Assembly (NCBI GenBank): GCA_903953565.1 | Contig: CAJBKE010000015.1 | Location: 96,932-160,931 of the forward strand | Reading direction: 5' to 3' | DNA from: an uncultured Verrucomicrobiota bacterium | Lineage (GTDB): Bacteria > Verrucomicrobiota > Verrucomicrobiia > Chthoniobacterales > JACTMZ01 | Length of the DNA stretch: 64,000 nucleotides | Part shown: positions 41,662 to 49,663 of the stretch, one piece after another | Position numbering within the stretch: the first letter of the stretch is position 1 | Layout of the letters: each line of letters begins with the position of its first letter | Position numbers and translations under genes: made by a program | The notes under the pieces: generated by a model | What the model saw: only the letters and a program-made list of their open reading frames with translations | Database searches by the model: none | What the model was told of the DNA's origin: nothing

Positions 41662-41727
41662 GGTGGATCGCGATGTCCCATCGCGATTTTCGCGAAGACT
41701 TATCGCGCCGGGACGGCGCGATCCACC
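41662..41727. repeat. Family A palindromic element, copy 4 (alpha-beta)
   Basis: A perfect alpha arm (9-bp stem ATCGCGATG/CATCGCGAT, loop TCC), 14-nt spacer, and an inverted perfect beta arm (9-bp stem ATCGCGCCG/CGGCGCGAT). Outer GGTGG/CCACC arms are exact. It lies between cysN and the APC permease on the same strand. This is the best-preserved copy, with A6. Confidence 0.93.
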
Positions 41728-41803
41728 CTCCCACTCGCGCGTTGGACGCAGTGACAGTGCGCTCATTTCTTCCGCACGCGTGGAAATCTGCTAATCGTCG
41801 CGC

Positions 41804-43186
41804 ATGAGCACCGCGCAACCTTCCGCCGGAAAACTCGCCTCGGCGCGCCTCGGGCTGATGCAACTCGTTGGCCAGTGCTTTTGCATCGGTCCGCTCATCG
41901 ATGTCGCTTTGTTTCTCGGCATAGTCGCCTCGCTCGCGGGCGCCATCGGACCGCTCGCGGTGTTGCTGGCCTCGTTCGGCATGGTGGCGTTCGCCCTGGT
42001 TGTGGCCTTCTACGCCTCGGAGACGGGAGGGGCGGGTGCGATGGGTGATTACATCGCGCGGGCTTGGGGTCGCACCGCGGGTCTTGGGGCGCTCGGCATC
42101 TATGTGGTTTCGTTGCTCTTCGCCGGTGCGGCCGGGTTCACCATCGCGGTCGGCGATCTCGCCGCGCGTTTCGCGCTTTTCTATTTCGGCGTCGATTTCC
42201 CGTGGTGGGCGGGTGCGTTGCTCGTCTGCGCCGCCGCGTGGTGGATCAATGTCCGCGGCGCCTCGATCGCCACGCAGGTCCAACTTGTCATTGTCGGGAT
42301 TTCCGTGATTCCGTTCGTGTTGACCGGCGCGGCGGCCATTGTCCATGCGGGTCCGGCCAACACGTGGGCGGTTTTCTCGTGGGGAAATCCGCACGGCGGC
42401 GATCTCTTCGGCGCCTTGCTTTTTTGCATCCTTCTTTTCGGCGGGTTCGAAACAGCGGGATCCCTGGCTGAGGAAACGGGAGATCCGCGCCGCACGATCC
42501 CGCTGGCGTTGGTCGGCACGGTGATTGCCGCGGCGGTGTTGCTGGTCTTTTGTTCGTATGCGGGAACGGTCCATTACGGGCCCGATCGCGTGGCGAAGTC
42601 CTGGGGCGACGCCATCGACGGGTTCGCCGTGATGGGGGATCAATTGCTCGGCGCGTGGGCGGGCTTGTGGATCCGGTTGGCTGTGCTTGTCGATTTCACC
42701 GCAACTTGCATCGGTTTCACGGTGGCCGCGCTGCGCGGCATCTACTCACTGGCGCGTGACGGGCGCCTGCCTTCATGGCTGGCGGCCACCAACCGCCATG
42801 GCGCACCGCACCATGCCGCGGCGGTCGTCCTTGGGTGCGCGGTGCTCGTTATTGCTGCCGGCTTGTTTGTGCCGGCGGCGGACCGCTTTCAGACCTTGTT
42901 CGTGACAGCCACAGCTCAGGCCCTGTTGCTCGTTTTGGTCTACACCGCGCTGGCGGTCGGGGCTCTGCGCCTGATGTGGAACGACGCGCGCAGCCAACCA
43001 TGGTGGCGCTGGATCGTTTTCCCGCTGGCCACGGTCGTGCCCGCCTTGGCCCTCTATGGAACTTTTGTGCCTTTTCCGGGATTCCCCGAGCGGTTCGGGC
43101 TTTTCGCCGGGATCTTGGCGCTGGTGATCGTTGTTCTCTGGGTTTGGCGGGTGCCGAAATTGCCTGCGATTCCGGAAGTGAAATAA
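41804..43186 (+). CDS. APC-superfamily amino acid permease
   Basis: A 460-residue protein with about twelve hydrophobic segments. The first helix region GLMQLVGQCFCIGPLIDVALFLGIV, the GGAGAMGDYIARAWG loop (like the G-A-Y-x-Y region of APC transporters), FGGFETAGSLAEETGDPRRTIPLALVG (family motif after TM6) and LARDGRLPSWLAATNRHGAPHHA all point to the amino acid-polyamine-organocation family. The substrate is not predictable. It follows cysN after a family A element and has its own start about 75 bp later. Confidence 0.85.
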   Translation: MSTAQPSAGKLASARLGLMQLVGQCFCIGPLIDVALFLGIVASLAGAIGPLAVLLASFGMVAFALVVAFYASETGGAGAMGDYIARAWGRTAGLGALGIYVVSLLFAGAAGFTIAVGDLAARFALFYFGVDFPWWAGALLVCAAAWWINVRGASIATQVQLVIVGISVIPFVLTGAAAIVHAGPANTWAVFSWGNPHGGDLFGALLFCILLFGGFETAGSLAEETGDPRRTIPLALVGTVIAAAVLLVFCSYAGTVHYGPDRVAKSWGDAIDGFAVMGDQLLGAWAGLWIRLAVLVDFTATCIGFTVAALRGIYSLARDGRLPSWLAATNRHGAPHHAAAVVLGCAVLVIAAGLFVPAADRFQTLFVTATAQALLLVLVYTALAVGALRLMWNDARSQPWWRWIVFPLATVVPALALYGTFVPFPGFPERFGLFAGILALVIVVLWVWRVPKLPAIPEVK

Positions 43187-43206
43187 GCGGCGGTTGCGTC
43201 TAGGCT

Positions 43207-45609
43207 GTGCGTTTCATGGGCCGCGCCGATCTCCATCTCCACACGCGTCACAGCGCGCGGGCCACGGACTGGCTGTTGCGCAAGGTGGATTTTCCGGCCA
43301 GCTGCTCCGAGCCGAAGGAGATCTACCGTTCGCTGCGGGGGAAGGGGTTCGACTTCGTCACCTTCACCGACCATGACACGATCGACGGCTGCTTGGAGAT
43401 CGCAGGCGAGCCGGGGGTTTTTCTCAGCGAGGAAATCACCGCATTTTTTCCCGAGGACGATGTCAAGGTGCACCTGCTCGCCTGGGGCATCACCGAAGCG
43501 CAGCATGCGGAAATCCAGCGGCTGCGCCGCGATATCTATGACTTGGCCCGCTACCTCAAGGCGCAGGAGATTGCGCACGCGGTGGCCCATCCGTTCTGGC
43601 CGGTGGACGAACGGCTTTCGGTCGACCATTGGGAGCGGCTGGTTTTGCTTTTCCGCCATTTCGAAACGGTCAATGGACTGCGCGATCCGCTGCTCGGACA
43701 GACGGCGGAGTTCGCGCTGTCGCGACTGACGCCATCGGACATCGAACGATTCGCGACGGAGAGAAAACTCCAGCCGTTGTGGGACGAGCCGTGGAAAAAG
43801 GCCTTCACCGGCGGTTCGGACGACAAGGGAGGGATCTATCTGGGACGGGCCTGGACTGAAGCCGAGGGCCGGACGGTGCACGAATTTTTGTCCGCGTTGC
43901 GCGAAGGAAAGTGCCGTCCGGGCGGCGAGGGGGGCGGGCCGTTGGTCATGGCCCACAGTCTTTACAGCGTCATCTTCGATTTCGCCGGCCAACGTCTGGC
44001 CCAGGGATCGCAAAAACCGGCTGCCGCCCTGCTCGAAAAAATGGCCGGACGTTTCATGGAGGGCAAAGACCCGACGCGGTTCACCCTGACGGAAAAACTC
44101 GGCTTCCTCGCGCAAGGCATCGCCACCGGGAAAATCTGGGAAGTCGCGCTGCCCGGCAATGCTTCGCTTTGGAAGGAACTGGCCGATGCCGTGGGGAAAC
44201 CGGGTATGCGCTCGGCCATCGAAAAAGCGACCGAGGGCGTGACTGAGCCCGAACGCCGTGCCTTTCTCACAGCCAATCTTTTGGTCAACCAACTGGCCTT
44301 CCGCTTCTTTTCGCAATTCATCGCGCAGTTGCAGGCCGGACGACTCATCGAGAGTTTGCAATTTGTCGGCTCGCTCGTCCCGTTGGCCCTCGGGCTTGCC
44401 CCGTATTTTTACGCTTTCCGTTCGCCGGGGCGCGCGGAGTTGCGTCCGCTCTGTCAGAGCACTTGCGGCGAAGTCCCGGAAAACCTGCGCAACCACAAGC
44501 GTATCTGGTTCACCGACACGCTGGAGGACGTCAACGGCGTCTCCACTACGATCCGCAAAATGACTGCCGCAGCGCGGGCCGAAGGATTCGATCTCATCGT
44601 GGCGACCTCGCGCGGCGAAGTGGCGCCAAGCAATATCCCGATCAAAAATTTCCAGCCGGTCGGCGAATTCGAACTTCCCGAATATGAATTGCAGAAGCTG
44701 AGCTTTCCGCCCGTCTTGGAAATTGTCGATTACGTGCAACGCGAGGGTTTCACCGAGGTCATTATCAGCACGCCGGGTCCGATCGGACTGTGCGCCCTGC
44801 TCGCGGCGAAGATCCTCGGGATCAAGACGAGCGGCATTTACCACACCGACTTCCCGCAATACGTGCGCATCCTGACCGATGACTCGTGGATGGAGACCCT
44901 GACGTGGAATTTCATGCAGTGGTTTTACGAGCAGATGGACATCGTTTATGTCAACTCCAGCGACTACCGCCAGGCGCTCGAGGCGCGGGGGATCAAGGCC
45001 GACCGCATCCATATTCTGCCGCGCGGCTTGGACACGGGGCTGTTCACTCCCGAGCGCCGCGACGTCGAGTTTTGGAAGAAACGCGGATTGCAGGATGGTG
45101 AAATCGGTCTGCTTTATGCGGGCCGCGTGTCGAAAGAGAAAAAGTTGGATCTCTTCGCTGCCGCGGTGCGCAAGCTCAAGGACGACGGTTTGCCGGTGCG
45201 CGGGCTGGTCATCGGTCATGGTCCGTATTCCGCGGAATTCGAGAAATCTTTCCCCGAGGGAATTTTCACCGGCTATTTGAGCGGCGAGGAGTTGGCGCGG
45301 GCTTATGCGTCCGCCGATGCGTTCGTTTTTCCCAGCACGACGGATACCTTCGGCAATGTCATCCTCGAGGCGCAGGCGGCCGGTTTGCCTTGTGTTGTCT
45401 CCGATCAGGGCGGGCCGCGCGAATTGGTCACGGATGGGGCGGACGGCTTCGTCACACGCGGCGGCGATCTCACCGAATTGTGCGATGCCACGCGCAAGCT
45501 CTGCGTGGATCAGAACTTGCGCCGCATGATGGGTGCCGCGGCGCGGAAGCGCGTGGAAGATCGCAGTTGGCCGAACGCGGCCAGGCGGTTTTGGGAGATC
45601 AGTGCTTAG
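43207..45609 (+). CDS. PHP-domain and GT4 glycosyltransferase fusion protein
   Basis: An 800-residue fusion. The N-terminal PHP domain (about 5-200) has ADLHLHTRHS (His-x-His metal ligands), FVTFTDHDTIDG, VFLSEEITAFFP and VAHPFWPVDE, so it is a metal-dependent phosphoesterase of the PHP type. A helical linker (about 240-430) contains a hydrophobic stretch near 375-400 (FVGSLVPLALGLAPYFYAF). The C-terminal part (about 435-800) is a GT-B glycosyltransferase of family 4: FTDTLEDVNGVSTTIRKM, YHTDFPQYVRILTDD, LPRGLDTGLFTPERR, GRVSKEKKLDLF and PSTTDTFGNVILEAQAAGLPCVVSDQGG. The start is GTG 43207 or ATG 43216. It may make and process a glycolipid or glycan; the substrate is unknown. Confidence 0.85.
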   Translation: MRFMGRADLHLHTRHSARATDWLLRKVDFPASCSEPKEIYRSLRGKGFDFVTFTDHDTIDGCLEIAGEPGVFLSEEITAFFPEDDVKVHLLAWGITEAQHAEIQRLRRDIYDLARYLKAQEIAHAVAHPFWPVDERLSVDHWERLVLLFRHFETVNGLRDPLLGQTAEFALSRLTPSDIERFATERKLQPLWDEPWKKAFTGGSDDKGGIYLGRAWTEAEGRTVHEFLSALREGKCRPGGEGGGPLVMAHSLYSVIFDFAGQRLAQGSQKPAAALLEKMAGRFMEGKDPTRFTLTEKLGFLAQGIATGKIWEVALPGNASLWKELADAVGKPGMRSAIEKATEGVTEPERRAFLTANLLVNQLAFRFFSQFIAQLQAGRLIESLQFVGSLVPLALGLAPYFYAFRSPGRAELRPLCQSTCGEVPENLRNHKRIWFTDTLEDVNGVSTTIRKMTAAARAEGFDLIVATSRGEVAPSNIPIKNFQPVGEFELPEYELQKLSFPPVLEIVDYVQREGFTEVIISTPGPIGLCALLAAKILGIKTSGIYHTDFPQYVRILTDDSWMETLTWNFMQWFYEQMDIVYVNSSDYRQALEARGIKADRIHILPRGLDTGLFTPERRDVEFWKKRGLQDGEIGLLYAGRVSKEKKLDLFAAAVRKLKDDGLPVRGLVIGHGPYSAEFEKSFPEGIFTGYLSGEELARAYASADAFVFPSTTDTFGNVILEAQAAGLPCVVSDQGGPRELVTDGADGFVTRGGDLTELCDATRKLCVDQNLRRMMGAAARKRVEDRSWPNAARRFWEISA

Positions 45610-45620
45610 CTTTTGACCCG

Positions 45621-45697
45621 GTAGGGACGGCTGGCCCCAGCCGTCCGCACGCTTTCCGTAAACAAGGCACCGGCCCGCTGAGGCCAGCGGGCCCTAC
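45621..45697. repeat. Family C palindromic element
   Basis: Outer inverted repeat GTAGGG...CCCTAC encloses two hairpins. One is GGACGGCTG/CAGCCGTCC (9 bp), the other GGCCCGCTG/CAGCGGGCC (9 bp), separated by about 27 nt. It lies between convergent genes. The terminal CCCTAC contains the stop codon (45694-45696) of the following minus-strand gene. The layout is like families A and B. Confidence 0.85.
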
Positions 45698-46758
45698 TGT
45701 TTATCCGCGACGAGTTGCCGGATCAGCGACTCGTAGCCTTGGCGCGCGTTCAACGTCCGCAACCGACCCTGTTTGTCGAAGACGAAGGCGGTGGGCAGTG
45801 CGTTGATGCCGAGGCGTCGGACGAGAGGATCTTCCCAGCCTGCGCCCGAGCAAGCCGTCGGCCATGCGGACAACCCGAGTTTCTGCAACGTCTCGCTGGC
45901 GTTGGCCGTTTTCTTGTCCAAGCTGACCGTGGCAACACTCACGCGTCCATCCGGCAGACTGCGCGAAAATTTGGCGAACTCGGCCAGCCAGGCAACCGAG
46001 GGCGGCGACCAACCGGCCCAGAAAACGACCACCGTGACTCGTCCGCTCTCGCCGTCCAATGACCAGCGCGTGCCACTCAGCGTGTCGAAGGAAAGATCCA
46101 TCTTCTGGCCGAGCAGGCCGAGTCTGGTGAGATCATCACTGATCCGCTTTCTGGTCGCGTCGTCGCGGGCCAAACTTTCGGCCTGCTCGAGGAGTTTTCG
46201 TTTCCGCGAGGGTTGATCGTCGAGCAACGTTGCTGCCTCGGCCAGCAAGCGGGCGGCGCGACGGTCGTCGGGGTAGTTGCCGGCAAAGTTCTGCGCGGAT
46301 TCGACGATGGTGTTGCGGGCATTGGCTGTTTCGACCGGACGCCCGGCCGCGGCAAGGTTCACCGTCTGCATCGTCGTGGTAATGCGCTGGAAGGCGGCAT
46401 CGGCCCGGACCTTGGACGGAACGGATTTCAGGCGCTCGATCGCGGCCAATCGTTGCAGGGCTTTGTCCACGCGCATCCTGTCCGAAAGCGAGGCGCCCAG
46501 TGTGGATTGGATGCCGGCATATTCGATTTCCGCCTGGTAGCGCCGCGGGTCGTCGGGATAGCGGGTGATGAATTCCCCGAGCGCGCGTTCCTGCGCGGCC
46601 AAGTGGGTGCGCATGCTTTGCACAACTTGCTCGGGTGCTTCGGCCGGCGGTTGTCCGGGGCCTTGGCGCAATGTTTCGAGATTTGCCCACGCGGTATCGG
46701 CGTCCGAGGCGGCGAGGACGGAGGCGGGCAGGAGCAGGGCGAGCAGGAGGACTTTCAT
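45694..46758 (-). CDS. Secreted TlpA/thioredoxin-like protein lacking active-site cysteines
   Basis: A 354-residue protein with signal peptide MKVLLLALLLPASVLAA. Residues 20-215 are helical and TPR-like (TRYPDDPRRYQAEIEYAG, NYPDDRRAARLLAEAATLL). The C-terminal 130 residues are a TlpA-type thioredoxin fold: MDLSFDTLSGTRWSLD, VTVVVFWAGWSPPSVAWLAEFAKF, SVATVSLD and the cis-Pro loop LGINALPTAFVFDKQGRLR. The CxxC position reads W250-S-P-P-S254, so both cysteines are serine and redox exchange is not expected. Its start overlaps the EEP-hydrolase stop (ATGA). The TAG stop is part of element C. Confidence 0.82.
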   Translation of the reverse strand: MKVLLLALLLPASVLAASDADTAWANLETLRQGPGQPPAEAPEQVVQSMRTHLAAQERALGEFITRYPDDPRRYQAEIEYAGIQSTLGASLSDRMRVDKALQRLAAIERLKSVPSKVRADAAFQRITTTMQTVNLAAAGRPVETANARNTIVESAQNFAGNYPDDRRAARLLAEAATLLDDQPSRKRKLLEQAESLARDDATRKRISDDLTRLGLLGQKMDLSFDTLSGTRWSLDGESGRVTVVVFWAGWSPPSVAWLAEFAKFSRSLPDGRVSVATVSLDKKTANASETLQKLGLSAWPTACSGAGWEDPLVRRLGINALPTAFVFDKQGRLRTLNARQGYESLIRQLVADKQ

Positions 46759-47675
46759 GGCGCGGTGGGTTTCGGAAGACGCATGGTCACGATCATCGGA
46801 CGGTGATCGCTGGCGACAAACCAGTTTTTTTCGCGGCGGAGACCCGTTCCGCCGCGCAGCAGGAGGCGGCGCAAGGGCTGATTGACCATGACATAATCAA
46901 TGCGGGAATATTCGTCGCTTTCATCCCAGTGGTAAGTCCACTGATCTCCCGTGCGATCGGCGAGGGGAAGAATAGTCAGCGACCGGCGTGTTCCGGCGCG
47001 TCCGGCCACACCTTTGACCACCGGGGAATTTTTGGTGTCGTTGAAATCACCGAAAACGAGCAGCGGTTTTTCCGGCGAACTCTCGAGGATCTTTTCGACG
47101 CGATCGCGCAGGATGAGTGATTCGGCACGCCGGAAAGCCGCCTGATCGTATTGGGGCACGACGCGTGAAGATTTCAAATGTACCCCCAGGATGCGCAACG
47201 GAAAATCCGCACGCACTTGCACCGTGACATCGAGGATTCCGCGGCGCACGCGCTGTGAAATGCCCTCAAGCTGGAACGCCGTCTGTGTGTCATGCTGCAC
47301 CTCGAGGGGGAATCGGCTAAGGAGCGCGATGTGCCGTTCGCCGTCGGGTCCGTCCACCCACGTTGTATGCGGCAGGATCAAACCCGCTTTCCGCAGGCGT
47401 CGCTGCAAGTCGGCCAGATCCTTGCGCGTCCCCATCTCGTTGAGACCGATGACATCCGGACGGATTTGTCGCAGTGTTTCCACCACGGCCGCGATGGACT
47501 CGGGGGACTTGGCCGGAGTCGTAGTGCGGCCTTCTTTGTTCAGGATCGGACGCAGCATGTAATTGCGCACATTCCATGCCGCGAAGACGACGCGGTCCGG
47601 GGTGTCCGCCGCGCCGTGGTGCGGAACCAGCAGACAGGCCAGCGCGGCCGCGAGGATGGCGCGCGGCGCAAACAC
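46755..47675 (-). CDS. Secreted endonuclease/exonuclease/phosphatase-family hydrolase
   Basis: A 306-residue EEP-fold enzyme with signal peptide (AILAAALACLLVPHHGAA). Active-site motifs: AAWNVRNYM (Asn), DVIGLNEMG (metal Glu), LGVHLKSSR (His), VFGDFNDTKNSPV (Asp and Asn), SRIDYVMV (Asp) and ASDHRPMI (final Asp-His). The full set makes it a likely active Mg-dependent phosphodiesterase or nuclease outside the cytoplasm. The substrate is unknown. Overlaps with the TlpA-like gene point to one transcript; tatA lies 6 bp upstream. Confidence 0.87.
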   Translation of the reverse strand: MFAPRAILAAALACLLVPHHGAADTPDRVVFAAWNVRNYMLRPILNKEGRTTTPAKSPESIAAVVETLRQIRPDVIGLNEMGTRKDLADLQRRLRKAGLILPHTTWVDGPDGERHIALLSRFPLEVQHDTQTAFQLEGISQRVRRGILDVTVQVRADFPLRILGVHLKSSRVVPQYDQAAFRRAESLILRDRVEKILESSPEKPLLVFGDFNDTKNSPVVKGVAGRAGTRRSLTILPLADRTGDQWTYHWDESDEYSRIDYVMVNQPLRRLLLRGGTGLRREKNWFVASDHRPMIVTMRLPKPTAP

Positions 47676-47681
47676 GGAAGA

Positions 47682-47915
47682 TCAGGCCGGTTTGTGCGGC
47701 TCCTTGTCGGGAGCTTCTTTGACCTCGAGCGAGGCCGCGGTCTTTTTCACTTCGCGGTCGAGTTCCTCGCGGGCTTTGCGGAATTCGTTGATGCTTTGAC
47801 CGAGTCCCTTGGCCAGTTCCGGAAGGCGTTTGGCACCGAAGAGCACGAGGATGATGAGGAGAATGAAGAGAATCTCCGGCCATCCGGGGGCGGTGAAGGC
47901 GAGCAGAGGAGTCAT
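47682..47915 (-). CDS. tatA: Sec-independent translocase protein TatA/E
   Basis: A 77-residue protein with a short N-terminal membrane helix (PEILFILLIILVLFGAKRLPEL). The typical FGxxxLPEL hinge is followed by an amphipathic helix (AKGLGQSINEFRKAREEL) and a charged tail. TatA forms the pore of the twin-arginine export system for folded proteins. tatB and tatC are not adjacent. It lies 6 bp upstream of the secreted EEP hydrolase gene. Confidence 0.93.
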   Translation of the reverse strand: MTPLLAFTAPGWPEILFILLIILVLFGAKRLPELAKGLGQSINEFRKAREELDREVKKTAASLEVKEAPDKEPHKPA

Positions 47916-47963
47916 GACTTCACGCTATGTCCGCCCGCGGCACGGTGCAACCGCGAATGTTTT

Positions 47964-48656
47964 TCATTTCTGGTAGAGGGTGACGAGGCGGGCCAGCAGG
48001 ACCGCGGGGTAGAGCTGTCCGATCAGCGCCTCCAGCGTGGTCATGGAGCGGGCCATGGGATGGACGGGCACGATCTCGCCGAGGCCCAGGGTGGTTAGCG
48101 TGCTGAAACTGAAATAGATCAGTTCGGCAATGGGCGGTTCGTCACACTGCGTGGCCGGATTGAAATAGAACGACGCGGGCTCGACAAGGTAGAGCACAAC
48201 GTAGATTTCTCCCCACAAAATTCCGAGAAGCAGGTAGACGGCAATCGCCCCGTAAATGCAGTAAATGTTGATGCCGCCGCCGCGAAAGACGCGGGCGATG
48301 ATCAGCCACGACAGCGCGGCAAAAAACAACACTGCCGCTGCCGCGGAAATGATGTGTATGAGCACCGCATCCTCGCGGAGATAGAAATGCAGCCAGTGCG
48401 AGGTGAAAGTCAGCCCGGACAAAACTACCATACCCCAGCGCACCGCCTTGTGCTTCGTTGTGGCCAGCACGCCGAGGACAAGCACGAGGGAGAAAGACAG
48501 TGCGGCGAAGATGTTGGCCCTGCCCTCAGTGCCCGCGAGCGGGTAAATGACGAATCCGTAGAGGACGAGAAAGAGCAACAGGGCGGCGAGGACGTGATCG
48601 GAATTGACCCATCGGAGCCGGCCCAGGTGCGCTTTACCTCCCTGCCTCTGCGTCAC
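47964..48656 (-). CDS. Potassium-channel-like membrane protein (two-TM pore type)
   Basis: A 230-residue protein with about six hydrophobic segments. The last two frame a pore loop: AIAVYLLLGILWGEIYVVLYL, then IYFSFSTLTTLGLGEIVPVHPMARSMTTLEALIGQLYPAVLLARLV. The signature S-T-L-T-T-L-G-L-G-E (185-194) sits where K+ channels have T-x-G-Y-G-D, so Tyr is Leu and Asp is Glu; selectivity may differ. Its start overlaps the gpsA stop by four bases. No RCK or other regulatory domain is attached. Confidence 0.75.
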   Translation of the reverse strand: MTQRQGGKAHLGRLRWVNSDHVLAALLLFLVLYGFVIYPLAGTEGRANIFAALSFSLVLVLGVLATTKHKAVRWGMVVLSGLTFTSHWLHFYLREDAVLIHIISAAAAVLFFAALSWLIIARVFRGGGINIYCIYGAIAVYLLLGILWGEIYVVLYLVEPASFYFNPATQCDEPPIAELIYFSFSTLTTLGLGEIVPVHPMARSMTTLEALIGQLYPAVLLARLVTLYQK

Positions 48657-49663
48657 GCGATGCCCTCCTTCTCGCTCTTGGTATCGCGCGCCAGCAGGCG
48701 GAGCAATCCATCGCGCGGAGAGAGATTTTCAAAGAGCACGGCATAAACGGTGTCGAGCAAAGGCGTGTCCACGCCGTGCTTGCGCGCCTCGGCCTGCGCG
48801 GCGCGGGCGGTCGGCACGCCCTCGGCCACCATGACCATCGATTTCTCGATGTCCGCCCACTTTTCTCCGTGCCCCAAGCGTTCGCCGACGCCGCGGTTGC
48901 GGCTGTGCTGGCTGAAGCAGGTGACGATGAGGTCGCCGAGTCCGCTCAATCCGTGGAAGGTGTCACGCTGGCCGCCGAGCCTCGTGCCGAGACGCACCAT
49001 TTCCGCGAGCGAGCGTGTGACCAGCGCGGCTTTGGCATTGTCGCCGAGGCCGAGTCCGTCGGAAATCCCCGCCGCGATGGCATAGATATTTTTCAACGCC
49101 CCGCCGAGCTCGACGCCGGTCACATCATCGACCGAGTAAGCGCGAAAGTTTCCCGTGTTGAAAAAATCCCGGATGCGCGCGGCGAGTTCGTGGTCGTCCG
49201 CCGCGACCACCGCGGCGGCCGGCGTGCCGCGCGCGACCTCTTCCGCGTGGTTCGGCCCGGACAAGGCGGCCACGGGATTGGCGGGAAATATTTCCGCGAG
49301 CACTTGCGTCATGAGCCGTCCGCTCTGGTGCTCGAGGCCCTTGGTGCAGCAGACGAGGGGCACGCCGGCGGTGACGCCCGCTCTGCCGAGTTGGCGGGCC
49401 ACCTCGGGCAGGAACTTCGAGGGTGGCACCATGACGAAAAGATCAGCTTTGGCCGCTTCCTCCATCGAGGATGTGGCACGGACCGAAGGATTGAGTGTCA
49501 CCCCGGGGAGGAATTTTTTGTTGGTGTGCGATGAATTGATTTCGTCCGCCTGCGCGGGTTCATGCGCCCAGATGGTCACGGGCACGCCGCGCGAGGAAAG
49601 CAGTTGAGCGAGGGCGCTGCCCCATCCGCCCGCACCGATGACCGAGACTTTTGCGAAACTCAT
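48653..49663 (-). CDS. gpsA: Glycerol-3-phosphate dehydrogenase [NAD(P)+]
   Basis: A 336-residue enzyme that makes sn-glycerol-3-phosphate from DHAP for phospholipid synthesis. Rossmann motif VSVIGAGGWGSALAQLL, then FVMVPPSKFLPEVA, VCCTKGLEHQSG, ALSGPNHAEEVARGTPAA, the catalytic Lys region GVELGGALKNIYAIAAGISDGL, and GLSGLGDLIVTCFSQHSRNRGVG. The frame runs on upstream into plsY antisense-like sequence, but MSFAKVSVIG overlaps the plsY stop (ATGA) and is the family start. Operon order is plsY-gpsA-channel. Confidence 0.95.
   Translation of the reverse strand: MSFAKVSVIGAGGWGSALAQLLSSRGVPVTIWAHEPAQADEINSSHTNKKFLPGVTLNPSVRATSSMEEAAKADLFVMVPPSKFLPEVARQLGRAGVTAGVPLVCCTKGLEHQSGRLMTQVLAEIFPANPVAALSGPNHAEEVARGTPAAAVVAADDHELAARIRDFFNTGNFRAYSVDDVTGVELGGALKNIYAIAAGISDGLGLGDNAKAALVTRSLAEMVRLGTRLGGQRDTFHGLSGLGDLIVTCFSQHSRNRGVGERLGHGEKWADIEKSMVMVAEGVPTARAAQAEARKHGVDTPLLDTVYAVLFENLSPRDGLLRLLARDTKSEKEGIA

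Noticed and set aside
43054..45219. 721-codon minus-strand frame opposite the PHP-GT4 gene
   Set aside because: Antisense to clear PHP and GT4 motifs. The translation is Arg/Gly/Phe-rich without domains.
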